From the NCBI RefSeq assembly GCF_040712315.1, contig NC_134013.1, forward strand, positions 4,623,001 through 4,687,000: a stretch of DNA of 64,000 nt. Reading direction: 5' to 3'. Origin of the DNA: Castanea sativa. Its lineage: Eukaryota; Streptophyta; Magnoliopsida; Fagales; Fagaceae. Shown one piece after another: positions 26,288 to 39,592 of this stretch. How positions within the stretch are numbered: position 1 is the first letter of the stretch; the number at the start of each line of letters is the position of its first letter. The translations under genes were made by a program, and so were the position numbers. The notes below the pieces were generated by a model that saw nothing but the letters and a program-made list of their open reading frames with translations, had not been told where the DNA came from and searched no databases.

Positions 26288-29200
26288 TCTTGCTACAGAA
26301 TAATCATTTTAACTTAAATCAGATAATTGGTAACTTTGTCTTAAACTAGAAACATTTTAAAAAATAAAAAGACTTTTCTTTATAAGCTTCTTCTCGTAAA
26401 ATATTATAACTTTCATAGTCATAAAACTTAACGTTTTATAAAGAGCAGATATCTAATAATTTTTTTAACGTAAACTTGTACTTTCATTAGAAGCTTTATC
26501 TTTATAGGACGCTAAAACCTTTTCATCAGATTCTTTATCTTTAAAACAGAACAAAACTTTAGAAACTTTTCTCTTTAAAGAACAGCTTTTCTTTTCATCA
26601 TAAACTTCTTTTCATGAGAGCTTTTAACTTTACATAATGCATTTAAACAAATCATTCTCTCATGATCAATAAAATAATATAGTTGTTCATAACATATTGG
26701 TTAGTCCATATCTAATAAATCTGTACTTATTTGGAAGGCTTCTAGCACCACTGTGCTAGGCATCCAGCATTCCCCACAATGCCAGGTATTCCCGGGATCA
26801 CATCATAATACATATCTTTCAACCATAGGGGTAAGTTGACTTCCTCCACAAGTTGGCCGTAACCAACAAAGGCGGGTACAGTAGAGCCAGTCCCACTTTT
26901 AATGGCCAATCAAAATACATTTTCCATAGAAAGCCAGTAATTAAACCCCTACTGGCAGAGTTCAGATCATTAGAGAACATAACCCGAAAACATTTCATAC
27001 TTATACATCATACTGAAAATTCTTATTTTTCATCACATTTCATAATAATAGCATTTCCATTCTTTTCTTTAAACATCATGTTCGTGGAATTAGTAATGAC
27101 ATCAATATGCTTAAATCAAATACATAAGGTTTTGAAAGCCCACAAACACATCTTTGTCTAAAACATGATTATATGCCATATTTCTAATCAAAAGCCTTTT
27201 AATGCATCGTATACTTTAAAATAATCTCATGACTTACCAAATGCCCATATAACTTATCCCTTACTTGCAAGTAGAGGAACCGAGAGCCTACAGTCGAAGG
27301 AGCTTAGACTTGAGTACTGGTAACTCCTAAACCAAATATCAAAACTTATTACTATCAATTATACCTTAAAATAAACTTACACATTCATCTCAAAGTCTAT
27401 CTTTTAAAATCAAGGAAGTCCTAATCCCACCTCAAGGAGGTTCCCCAAACACAAGATACATTCATCAACACCATAATGTATTAAACTAAAGAGAAACCCA
27501 CATTCTCATATTAATATCATATCTCTAGAAGAGCCAACTTCATTTTAAAAGGTTCTTTGAGAATAGGGTAATAAAGCATGCATAAACATAAAATCCTTTA
27601 AGCATAGTCATGTAGCCATATACACTCACATGGCAATATACAACCCATTGAACAATACAACTTCATAAAAATAACAATCGGATGGTTTAGAACCCCTCCT
27701 TTGAGTACCAAACCTTGAACCAAGTTATACAAAATTTATCTATGATCTAGACATACTAAATGATGAGCATAATAAATTATAGCTCAAATCATTCACCCTA
27801 ACTTTAGAATTAAATCCTCAAAGTTAGGCATGTCCTTTACTGTTCCTTGTTTTTATTCCAGCAGCATATGCCTCATTTGTAAATTACAAATGGGCCATCT
27901 AAACACATCCAATTCTCATGTAATTTTACAAAGCCACTCCTCTGAATGTCTAGTAAAAACTGTATCAATTTCGGAGTCAAAGTATAAAACCATAATTTAC
28001 TAAAAATCATACAAGGAAACATGCTCAAATCTGTCCTGGCAGAAATTCATGCAACTTAGAAATTAAACCATTAATTTTATATTAATCCAAATTCTGTGAG
28101 ACCACTTCCATAACAACCATATGTGTCTTAGAATTCATAGGAATCATCCCTAGCACCCAAATTCACTGTATATGATTTAATACATAATTTACCATATGTA
28201 AACACAGAATCTTTCATAGTGACAGCTTTGAAACGTTTTTCTTATAAATTCACAAAAAATTATCAAATGATGGTATTTTCGTATGGGGATTTTTATACAC
28301 TCATTAGACATGTTATAAAACACTTATATACATTCATTTAACCATTTAGAGCAAAATCAAATGCAACAAAAATCCCAGCAGTAACATCAAAAGTACTCAT
28401 CCCAACTTTTTCTTACTTCCTTACTCATATACAATCATTAATTTGTAAAAACCCTAATTTATCTTCAACAAACCATCAACACGATTTCAAAGCTTCTTAA
28501 AACAGCATATAAATATAAATTTACAAGTTCATGATTTCCTAATTTCACAAACCACAAATACTGATGATGTCGAAAAAATCACCAGTAAGTTGCAAGCACT
28601 CCCCAAGCCAAAGCAACACCTGCAAAAAGAAAATAGAGGACCTAAAAGAGAGTATCGGTGTGGTGCCGACCAAAAACCCTCCGAAGGTCAAGTTAGAGTC
28701 TGTTTGTTACAACCCTAAAATGCTAGAGTCCAGTTAATTATGCGTACCTTGGTTTATGAGGGCTTTGGGGTATTTATAGTAGTGTAGGGCTGAAATATAC
28801 ACCTTGGCGAAGAAGTACTTTCCTACTAGGAAAGTAATTTGTGGGTTTTGCGTATCTCTTAGAGTTCTTTTCCTTATAGGAATCTTCTCAATTAGGGCTA
28901 AACGTGTAGTTCAAGAATTCTCCTTATGGCGTATGTGTGGAGGTCAAGCAAAACCATATCAGATTTATCGCGAGACACAAGTCGATTCCGATTAGGAGTG
29001 CACGAAGCCTTATCAACACCGACGGAGACCAAATGCTACAACCGTCCACTACACGTCCTTGTAGCTTTTACCCGTTGACCCTCCTTATGTAAACCCCGCT
29101 CCGTCGTGATTAACTGAAGAAAGATTCGTCTCATATTTGATCCTCTTCAAATACCATTACCAAAAATTCCATGAAGAAACTATGGATTCTAAGGTGAGAG

Positions 29201-29771
29201 TAGCTAGACCCTTACCAATTTTCTGGTTCTTAAGGGAAAAATAGAAGTGGAATCACTCTTGCATGAAAGGATTTTCCTTTCCTAGTGGCTGGACCCGAAA
29301 GTATGAAAGGTAGAGAGCTTGAAAGAGTCTTTAATTTTCTAGTTTCTTTGAGAGAGTATGAACAAGAAATTACATGGAACTTATCCTTCTTTTTGAGGTG
29401 TTGACCTTGGGTTTGAGAGAAAAGACTTAAGAGAGCTTCTAGCTCTTTCTTTAAGAGAAAAGAGAGTAAAGTGAGGTGATTTTCTGATTTGTGTGGATCC
29501 GTGGGAAATAGAGAAGGCTTCTTGGAAATTCTAGTGTCTTGAGAAAAGTCAAAGAAACTAGGTGGAGCTTGTTGATTGCATGGAAGGCCAAGTCTTGGTC
29601 TTTGGGGCTTGTCAATATGCATGATACTTTAGCTTTATGTGTATTGAATTTCTATTGGTTGCATGTGTGGGTGGAAATTTCCACCATAACAACTCATGCA
29701 TCACACATAATTAAAACACCACCTATGTATGTAATAACTTAAACCACTTAAAATAGTTTTGTACATACTTA

Positions 29772-29823
<52 letters not shown>

Positions 29824-32800
29824 CAATTAGCTATTCAATTATTTATAATCTTTACAATTATTATCCAAAAACATTATAAAATAATATATTTATAAAATAC
29901 TCTTATATTAATTATAGAAAGAAAGTGGCTTAAGATAATAATTAACCGCTTAAGATAATAATTAACCACTTAAACACATAGTTAACTATAAAATTGGGTC
30001 GGGGTGTTACATCGATCCTTGCCTTGAGGCTGAGCTGTAGGACGAGTGCCAGGCAAGAACCGGTCAACGATCATTTTTCGCCTGGTCACCATATCTGCAT
30101 CTTGATCGGCCTCGGCTGCTTCCGGCTCAGCTGCTTGGACTTGAGCGTCGGGCTGTTCAATAGGAACGTAGACTTTACGGCTTTGAGACACATGTTCAGC
30201 TGATTCGTCCCTCATCGGTGCAAGATCCTCTGCTGTAGTATATCTGGGGTCGAGGTCCCGAGCTTCACCAACTGTCAAGGAAGGCGGAAGAAAATTGGTG
30301 TGCCGGACGTCGATATATGACAGAAGTGGGTTGTCCACTAGCAAAGTTAGGCTGAATAGCTGCTAGGTAGAGTACACGGGGTTGCAACCGAGTATTAGAT
30401 GGGATGCTCGGATCTGTCCGTCTGTGTGCACAAAGATCTCTGACCTAAGTACAAAGTTGAGGTCCCTCATGTGCATGACTCTAAGGTCCAGTTTAAATCT
30501 TTTCCCTTCTGCAATGAATTAATAAATGGGCTGGTTAGTACCTACGTAAGTGAACCGAGCAAAAGTATCAAATTTTAAAACAAGTAAAAGTACTCAGTAC
30601 CGACCAACATCACGCGGCAAAAGCGGACATGGGAGCTCATCGACAAGCCAATTGCCGCTCACCCTAACGAATTCCCTCGCCGAGTTTTTGTTGGAGTCGG
30701 GAAGGCATGATATAAGTCATACCCGCACATCCATAACTTTTAAATAGTAATCGGTCTAAATGTTGGCGCACAAACTATACATAAAATTGATGTCGTGATG
30801 ATTTAGTTGTAGACCAAATATTTGGTTTAATCTACTGACACAACTCACCACTCAATAAAAATTGGGAGGGAGTTGGTGTTGGAATAATCATGGTTTGTAT
30901 CTCATACAAAACATACGCAGCGGAAAATAAACTGATTTACTTCATTCACAATTGATAACATGCACGATGTAAATTTCAGAATTCAAGAACAAGAGAGCAT
31001 ACCTTGGTGTGGTGAATTTCAAAACAAAGATCGGAAGCACTTGGAAGCACTTGGAAATACTTTTAATCTTCACTCTAATTCCACTTTACGCACAAGAAGT
31101 GTGGTCTCTCAATCAGTTTCCAAGGGAGAAGAATAGAGTGACTTACACTCTTACATACACTCACAATTATGTCTCTTACAGACATAAATTCTGTATGTTT
31201 CTCCCTTAATATCTAACTGATTATTTAATTGTGTTGGCCTTTTGGGCCTTTCCAATTGAGCTTAAGTGTGTGGCTTGGAGTTGGACCAAAAGGGACCAAT
31301 AAGACACTAGTTCTAATGAGCCTTGGGCTTTTCTGTCAACTCTTGACAAGTTCAAAGTTATCATTAACTATATTTAATACTACTATATAAATATAGTTGC
31401 ACTTTAGGCCATATTTATAAATTATGTCGCAAGACTTTATTATACATGCAACCCTTCATAAAGTATTCGTACTAATACAAAGTTATGAATATAGATTACC
31501 ATTTTGTAAATTACTACATCTTAATTCCTTGAGTACTTGGTTTAATCCTATAAGTTATTCATCATATATTTATGAAATCCAATTCCATAAAGATATACTT
31601 TAGTAACTCCTTACTATAGTGGTCAAGCTTAGCACTCTGAATAACCAAACTCATTAAACTTATCTCAAGGGAATATTTTATATTTCCGTTAAAAGACTAT
31701 GGATTCCATCGCGAGAATATATGTTCCATCAACACTAAATATGATTGCCCAACATGCTGAGGTTTTGATCGTGACTTTAGATCTCACTCCTGATATATCA
31801 AAGTAACCTACACCTCATGATCATGTCCATTATTCTCTCAAGATTAAGCGTTCATGTAAATAGAAGTCGTGAGTTTATTATTCATTTGACAGTTGTTAGG
31901 AGAATAATAAACCTCACAGCGGTCTAGTTCAATATGTTTTAACTCTTAAAACATATCAACATACTAACCAGAAATTTCCATTTCCATGATCAAGACAAAT
32001 CATCTTAGTTGATATGTTATAGTCTTCGCAAATGAAATGCCCAATTTCATCACCGACTACGAACTAAAATTCTGAGTTTGCAAAGAACTTGTGATTTATA
32101 TCTTCTGTGACTAAATAACATACTATGAATCTCATGGACTATATGATAATATCTCAATATTCATTTCACCATTATTTTAGATAATAATAAAACAACTTTA
32201 TTAATCATAACATTAAGTCATTCATAATGTCATACATAGAATCATACAATAAGATTTAAGGGCACACATCCTAACAATCTCCCACTTGCCTTAAAGACTA
32301 TTGTGCACTAATCTAACTCCCATCTCCTCCAAATGTGACTCGAAAGTCTTTTGGGGCAAGGTTTTGGTAAAAGGATTCGCTAGATTCTTTGCACTATTAA
32401 TCTTTACTATTACTACATCTCCTTGAACAATAATGTCTCGAATGATGTGATACTTTCTCTCTATGTGCTTTCCTTTCTTATGATTCTTAGGATTATGCAA
32501 TCGCTCCACTATTGTCGCAGAACAATGTGATAGAAACTTGCTTAATTCTTACAACACCAAGATCAGAAAGGAATTTCTTGAACCAAACAGCTTCCTTTGT
32601 TGCTTCACAAGCAGCAACATATTCAGCTTACATGGTGGAGTCGGCAATACAAGATTGCTTAACACTCCTCTAACTTATGGCTTCACCTCCCAAGGTGAAA
32701 ACACAATCTGAAGTGGACTTTCTGAAATTAAGATCTGATTGAAAATTTGAATCTGTATAACTAATGGAAATCAAATCCTCACTATGGTAAACAAGCATAT

Positions 32801-35800
32801 AATTTCTCGTTCTCCTTAGATACTTGAGAATATGTTTTATAGCTTGTCAATGTTTAAGTCCTGGATTTGATTGATATCGGCTACCCATGCCAACTGAATA
32901 ACAGATATTTGGTTTAGTACATAGCATGACATATATGAGACTTCCCACTGCAGAAGTATAGGGAACTTGTCTCATTATGTTTTCTTCCTCAAGAGTCTTA
33001 GGCCTTTGATCATCAGATAGATGAACTCCATGTTTGAAAAGAAGTAATCATTTCTTGGAGTTTTGCATGCTAAATCGTTCTAGAACTTTATCTATATATT
33101 CAACTTGTGACAAACTTAACATCTTATTCTTGCGATCTCCCCAAAGCTTGATCCCTAGAATATAGTTAGTTTCACCCAAGTCCTTCATATCAAATTAGCT
33201 TGACAACCAAACTTTAACTGACGACATTATTCGTACATCATTTCCAATGAATAGATATCATCAACATAAAGCACTAGGAACATCACTACTTTATCTTGAT
33301 GTCTTTTGTACACACATGGTTCATCTAGATTTTGTTCAAAACCAAAGGACTTGATTGCTTGATTAAATCTAATATTCCATAACCTAGATGCTTGCTTAAG
33401 TCCATAAATGGACATTTTCAACTTGCATACCATATGCTCTTGGTTCTTTGCTATGAAACCTTCCAGTTGTAACATGTAGATTTCTTTTTAAAGATTGCAA
33501 TTAAAAAATGTAGTCTTGACATCCATTTGCCAAATCTCATAATCATAATGAGCAGCAATGGATAAGAGAATTTTGATAGACTAAAGCATGCTTACTGGCG
33601 AAAAAGTTTCATCATAGTCAATACCTTCTTTTTGTGTATACCCTTTCACCATTAGTCTCGCTTTAAAGGTTTCAACCTTTCCATTTATCCCTCTCTTCCT
33701 CTTGTAAACCCATTTGCAACCAATAGGTTTAATGCTGTTAGGCGCCTTTACAAGATCCCAAATTTGATTGGAATACATTGAATCTAATTCAGATTTCATA
33801 ACTTGGACCCAATGATGTGCATCTAAATCATTCATTGCCCCTTCATAAGTGTAGGGATCCGATTTAGCCTCTTTTGAGATAGCTACATAAGTTTCTTCGA
33901 AACCTATAAATCTTATAGGAGGCCGAACAATTCTCCCACTACAATGAGGCACTTGTGTACTAGACATCTCATGAGTAGTATCTTGTGGTGTATCTAATAC
34001 AGTCACATCATCCCTAGTTTCATCCATTGGTTGTTCAACTACAAGTTTATCTATTTTAGCCAAAACAACTTTACTCCTAGGATTAAACTTATTCACATAA
34101 TCATTTTCCAAAAATTTGGCATGGGTACTAACAAACACTTTATTGTCCTTATGATTATAGAATAAATAACCCTTAGTTTCCTTTGAATACCCTAAAAACA
34201 TGTATACTTCCGTTTTTGCTTCCAACTTATCAGACTTCCCTTTCAACACATGTGCAGGACATCCTCAAATGTGGAGATATTTCATGCTAGGCTTGCGCCC
34301 ACTCCACAATTCCTTGGGTGTATTAGGAACAGATTTTGATGGAACTAAATTCAAAATATGCATTGCAGTTTTTAGTGCATATCCCCAAAAAGAAACTGGT
34401 AAAGTTGAATAATTTATCATGGACCTAACCATTTTTAAAAGAGTCCTATTCCTTCTCTCTGCTACACCATTTTGTTGAGGAGTTCCAAGTGCAGTCAATT
34501 GGGATATAATCCCATTTTGAATTAAGTAATCCTTGAAATCCCTAAGAAGGTATTCACCACCTTGATCAAATCGAATGGCCTTTATGTGTTTACCCAATTG
34601 ATTCTCAATTTCAGCCCTAAACTTTTTGAACTTTTCAAAGGCTTCGGACTTCCGTCACATTAGGTACACATAACCATATTTTGAGTAATCATCTGTGAAA
34701 GTGATGAAGTACTCATAACCTCTTTTTGCTTGGGTTGACATAGGACCACATACATCTGTGTGAACTAATTCAAGCAACTCTTGGGCTCTTCTACCTTTTG
34801 CATTAAAAGGTCGTTTTGTCATTTTACCCTCTAAACAAGATTCACATACTGAAAATTCATCAAAGTCCATGAGTTGTAAAAGTCCATCTTTGATTAGTCT
34901 TTAAATTCTCTTTGAATTAATATGACCCAAACACAAATGCCAAAGATATACATCATTAGAAGAAAACTTTCTCTTTAATGATTTTACATGAGAGTTACTA
35001 TCCAATTTAGAATTGTATAATTCATGCTTGTCAGGAGTTAAAATATAAAGATCATCCACAATATTGCCAGAACAGATAAACATTTTATCATTCTTTATTA
35101 CAACATTGTCTTTGAGGATAACATAGAGGACGTTTGGATAGCGCGTTTGCGGGTCCACGTCCACGTCTGGCCCTTTTTTTTTTTTTTTTCCAAGCGCATC
35201 TGTCACTGTTCATTGGCCATGAACAGTGATTTTAGGCCAATGAACAATACTTTTTGGCATGAACAATACTTTTTGGCATGAACAGTACTTTTTGCACATT
35301 AAAAAATTATTTTACTACAGTGTTTTCAGTTTTCAGTTTTCAGTTTTCAGCAATAAGTTCTATCCAAACAGACCCATAGTATCCATGCTTACCTAAATAA
35401 GTTGCAGAAATTAAATTTCTACGAACATTAGGTACATACAAAGAGTCTTCCAATATTAATTTTTTTAGGCTTATGATGTATGTGTGTAAACTTTATTATT
35501 GCATAGGGGTATTTCATCATTTTTTGTGTTTACAGGGGTATTTGGGTTATTTTTTGCGTTTACGAGGTATTTGGGTCATTTTTTAGTCTTAGAGTGCATT
35601 TTTGGTCATTTAATTATATGGGTCTTAATGGATAAACCTATTAATACCCACTAAAACTCATCTAAAATTTAAATAAATAACATAAAAATTAAATTTCTAG
35701 AAAATGACCAAAATACCTTTGAAACTTAAAAAATGACCAAAATACCTCCAAAATCAAAAAATTTCCAAAATATCCCCAAACCCAAAAAATGACCAAAATA

Positions 35801-38315
35801 CCCCCAAACCTAAAAAATGACCAAAATATCTCCAAAATTTAAAAATTTCCAAAATACCCCCAAACCCAAAAAATGAACAAAATACCCCTGAAACTTAAAA
35901 ATTTACAAAAATACCCCCAAAACCCAAAAAAATGACCAAAATACCCTGAAAACCCAAAAAAAGACCAAAATACCCCCCGAAACTTAATAATGATCAAAAT
36001 ACCCCAGAATCCAAAAAATGACCAAAATACCCCCAAAACCCACAAATGGCCAAAATACCTCCAAAATCTCTAAAATGAGCAAAATACCCTCCAAAACTAT
36101 AAAATTTCCAAAATATCTCCAAAACCCAAAAATGACCAAAATACCCCCTAAACCTAGAAAATGACTGAAATACCCCTACATCTTAAAAATGACCGAAATA
36201 CCTCTGAAAACTTAAAATTACCAAAAATACCCCCAAAACCTAAAAAATGATCAAAATACCCCTAAAACCTGTAAAAATTACGAAATTACCCCGTAATCTA
36301 AAAAATGTCTGAAATACCCCCGAAATTCATAAAATTATCAAAATACCCCCATAAACTTAAAAAATGATTGAAATATGGTAAAATCTATAAAATGACCAAT
36401 ATACCTCTGAAACCTAAAAAATGACTAAAATATTCCCCAAAACCTATAAAATGACCAAAATACCCCCAATACCTTAAAAATAACCGAAATATCTCCGAAA
36501 CCTAAAAATAACCAAAATACACCCTAAACTTAAAAAATTACCAAAATACCCCCTAAACCTAAAAAATGACCGAAATACCTTCGAAACCTAAAAAAATGAT
36601 TGAAATACCCTCGAAACCTAAAAATAACCAAAATATCCTGAAACCTAAAAAATGATCGAAATACCCCTGTGAGGGTGAAAAGGCCTAGATATGTTCTTGG
36701 GCCTTGGGCCTGATCCGAGGAGATTAATTTGTCCTAGGAAGGTTTAAGAGTAGTAACGATACTGTACTTAGAGGCCCATAAGTAAACTGTTCCGAAGGAC
36801 ATTGGTGGAAATAGTCTGAGGAAGGGATGCGATATTTGGTTCGGAAACCCTTCATACCAGCGTTAGTATCTACTAGACATTTGAATCTACCCATTTGGTT
36901 GGAGTAAAAATAGAAATTTAGAAAGGTAATGGGTACAGTTAGTGGCCGAGGACTGCAGCCAAGGAGAAAAAGAATTTAAAAGAGTAAAAACTTACGGGAA
37001 AATGAGTAGACAATTATTCGCGAGCTTCTTGTGAGGAGAGAAAAGGAGGGAGTCTTAGGATTTGATTGATTTCTGGAATAATGAGTTGAGTCGCGACTTC
37101 CTAGGCGTTTTGATATATGGGAGGTGGCATTAAATGGGAGTTATCCCGGCCAAATTTTGAGAAAGAACTCGGACCGTTAGATATGCATCTCACTGTTGGA
37201 AGTGGAGGACAGGGCGTTACTTGGAGCAATTAATAGAGGCATTATGAATTTCGAGGCATCAGAGGCGGTTTCAAAAGGAGTGAAATGACATTCTCACGTG
37301 TGACAGTTTGAGAGGAATACGAAGGCTGTGGTGTTGAGTCAAAACTTCACTTTTCTCCTCGGATGGGAGAAAATGAATTTTTAAGGGGCTATCTTGTGGG
37401 TGAAAAGGCCCGGATATGTTCTTGGGTCTTGGGGGCCTGATCCGAGGAGATTAATTGTCCGAGGAAGGTTTAAGAGTAGTAACGATACTATACTTAGAGA
37501 CCCATAAGTAAACTGTTGCGAAGGACGTTGGTGGAAATAGTTCGAGGAAGGACATTTCCTCGGCTATATGAAGTGAAGACTATACTATACGCCGTGATGT
37601 TTATAAGGAAATTTTAGGAGGTTTGGTGTATGAAGATCTGTTCCATAAGGACACAGAGAGAAAGAGTGAATGAGAAATATCTTATAGAAAACTGCTACCA
37701 CCGCATTAAAGACTTTGCACCTACCTCTCTGGCTGCATTAATGGGGAAATGACCTCTGAACAGTAGTGATCAGTCTTACAGATATTGTTTGAAGACTTCA
37801 AGAGGGTGGTAGATGGGACAAGTATCTAGGTTGGTGATCTGAACCATACGTGGAAGATGGAGGGAAGAAGGAGGATGATATAAAAGGAAGAGAAAGGCAT
37901 TCAAGCGAGGGTATCGAAGAAAAAAGAGAAAATACTGTATACACCACCTTCAGTTGTAATCTATTTTTAAAGGAAAGGAAGACAATACAAGTCATCCTCA
38001 GCTTACGTCCGAGGAGAGTTTCTATCTCATAATCAGTTCGACACACGTAAATTGGGGATCTAGCCCATCATTTTATTATCTAATATCCATAGAACCTAGG
38101 TTTCAAGTCCACACTCTACAAATTTCATTGTATAAGGCTTTTTGGGCCTTCACCCTTCATACTGTTGGGTTCGGGTGTGAATTGTGACCTTACAACCCTA
38201 AAACCTAAAAAATGACCAAAATAACCCTGAAACCTAAAAAAAATTATTACATTAAGAATTTGGTCTCTATTTTATCATTTTATTTTACCAATTTACGTTT
38301 AACAATGATATTCTC

Positions 38316-38350
<35 letters not shown>

Positions 38351-39552
38351 GTTATTATTATTACTATGACTCTTTGTTATTAATTTATTTATTTTAAACA
38401 TATTTTTAGATGGAGGGGTAGGGGAATTGAATAACAATCAAATCCCCCTTTTCCCCTTGAGTGCAACGACTAGTCTGTAGAATATTTATAAACATTTTGT
38501 TTAGGGAATGTCAAACTTAATTTAGGGACTAAAGTGGGAATCGCCTAAAAATGTAAGAACGAAAATGTGATTTCCACCAATAATATAACCACTTGATTTA
38601 ATTTTGTTAACCACGTGTCAGTTAAATGGAACATAAGTTAAAAGCTATATAATTTTAATGTAAAAACTTATCACGGCAAAAAATGGATTGTTTAAGAGAA
38701 CAATTTTTTAATTTATAATTTTTTAATTTATAATTTTTTAATTTATATTGTTTTTTGTTCCTAATAAATTAACCTAAAACTATATTTTTTTGGGGTTGCC
38801 AATCTGGATTTATTAGTACCAAATATAATTAATTATTTGTTTCCCAATTTGTTTTTCTCAAAAAATACATTGTTTTGAGTTTTGTGTGGTATTCAACTGA
38901 AAGGTTTATTTAATTATTTATTTGTGGAAAATGTCAATTTCATTATTAAATCAAAACATTAAAACTGTACGTTGTAAATAAAAAATTCACCAATTTCTAA
39001 AAATGGAGTGTATTTCTCCGTAACTCCATCTTTACATTCCTACTGCATGTGTTAAGAAATTAAACCAATGGGAGGTTAGGGGTTTTGGTTTTGGATAAAA
39101 GGAATATATTGACAACATATAGAAATTGTAGGACTAAAAATTGGCCAAATTGAAACTTGAGAGACCAACTTGACCAAGCATCCAAACTTAGAGAGGCCAT
39201 AATATATATCATACCCTAAAAAATATTTTCACGAATTAATGTTTCCTGACGTATTCAGCAAAAGAAAAAAAAAAAAAAAATCCTCTTGATCCACTTCTTG
39301 ATGAGGTCATTAAAGTTGCTAATGAGTTCCGGGACGAAAGCATTAGCATTGGGACGAAAAATCTTCCAAATTGCTATTTTAGCAATATACTTGTTCAAAT
39401 TGAGTTTTACCTCGGTGTGTATTGTTAAATTTTTTTAGCATCTATGAATAGTAAGTGTGTATATATATAAATTATTGAAGCTAGATGGTAAAACTAATAT
39501 ATTTTATTTTATTGTCTCTCTTTTCTGGTAAACAATTATTAACCTTTTCTAT

Positions 39553-39592
<40 letters not shown>

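Larger units (their letters stand above)
16755..30760 (+). mobile_element. Degenerate Ty3/gypsy retrotransposon of the Tat lineage
   Basis: In order there are a 5' LTR, a primer-binding-like TTGGCGCCCACCGTGGGG just after it, gag, protease, reverse transcriptase, RNase H, a second RNase H-like domain, integrase, a tandem-repeat block, and an antisense ORF. The extra RNase H domain, tandem repeats and antisense ORF downstream of integrase are characteristic of Tat/Ogre-like elements. Many in-frame stops and frame changes show it is dead. It is interrupted at 25511-30011 by a solo LTR. No 3' LTR matching 16755-17394 was found, so the right limit near 30760 is approximate. Confidence 0.88.
30877..35456 (-). 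mobile_element. 5'-truncated Ty1/copia retrotransposon
   Basis: On the minus strand the 3' LTR (1400 bp, 30877-32276) begins TGTTAGGATGTGTGCCC and ends ATGATTATTCCAACA. It is preceded by a purine tract (GGCAAGTGGGAGA). Coding remnants to the right, from 3' to 5', are RNase H, reverse transcriptase, integrase and GAG-pre-integrase. Gag, protease and the 5' LTR are missing. A MITE (35127-35375) interrupts the GAG-pre-integrase part. A related solo LTR lies at 48635-50086. Confidence 0.9.
15218..38578. mobile_element. Mutator-like element, later split by nested insertions
   Basis: The left inverted repeat starts near 15218 (AAATCACATTTTCGTTCTCACATTTT... through about 15490). The matching inverted sequence occurs in two pieces: the inner part at about 16335-16518 and the outer part at about 38513-38578. 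AATAATATAA flanks the whole unit at 15208-15217 and 38579-38588, and the paralogous intron has this sequence only once, near 56470. A 9-10-bp duplication with inverted repeats of over 200 bp fits Mutator-like elements. The original element was probably about 1.4 kb, carrying a GRF zinc-finger fragment and an (AG)n run at 16082-16121. Everything between 16519 and about 38.4 kb arrived later. Confidence 0.85.

Noticed and set aside
29230..29622. Minus-strand open frame of 130 residues inside the 4.5-kb solo LTR
   Set aside because: Low-complexity Ser/Leu/Lys sequence with no domain. Plant LTRs of this size often contain chance frames.
35500..36667. Possible CRISPR-like or regulatory repeat array
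   Set aside because: Units are contiguous and diverged without unique spacers, so this is a minisatellite in plant DNA.
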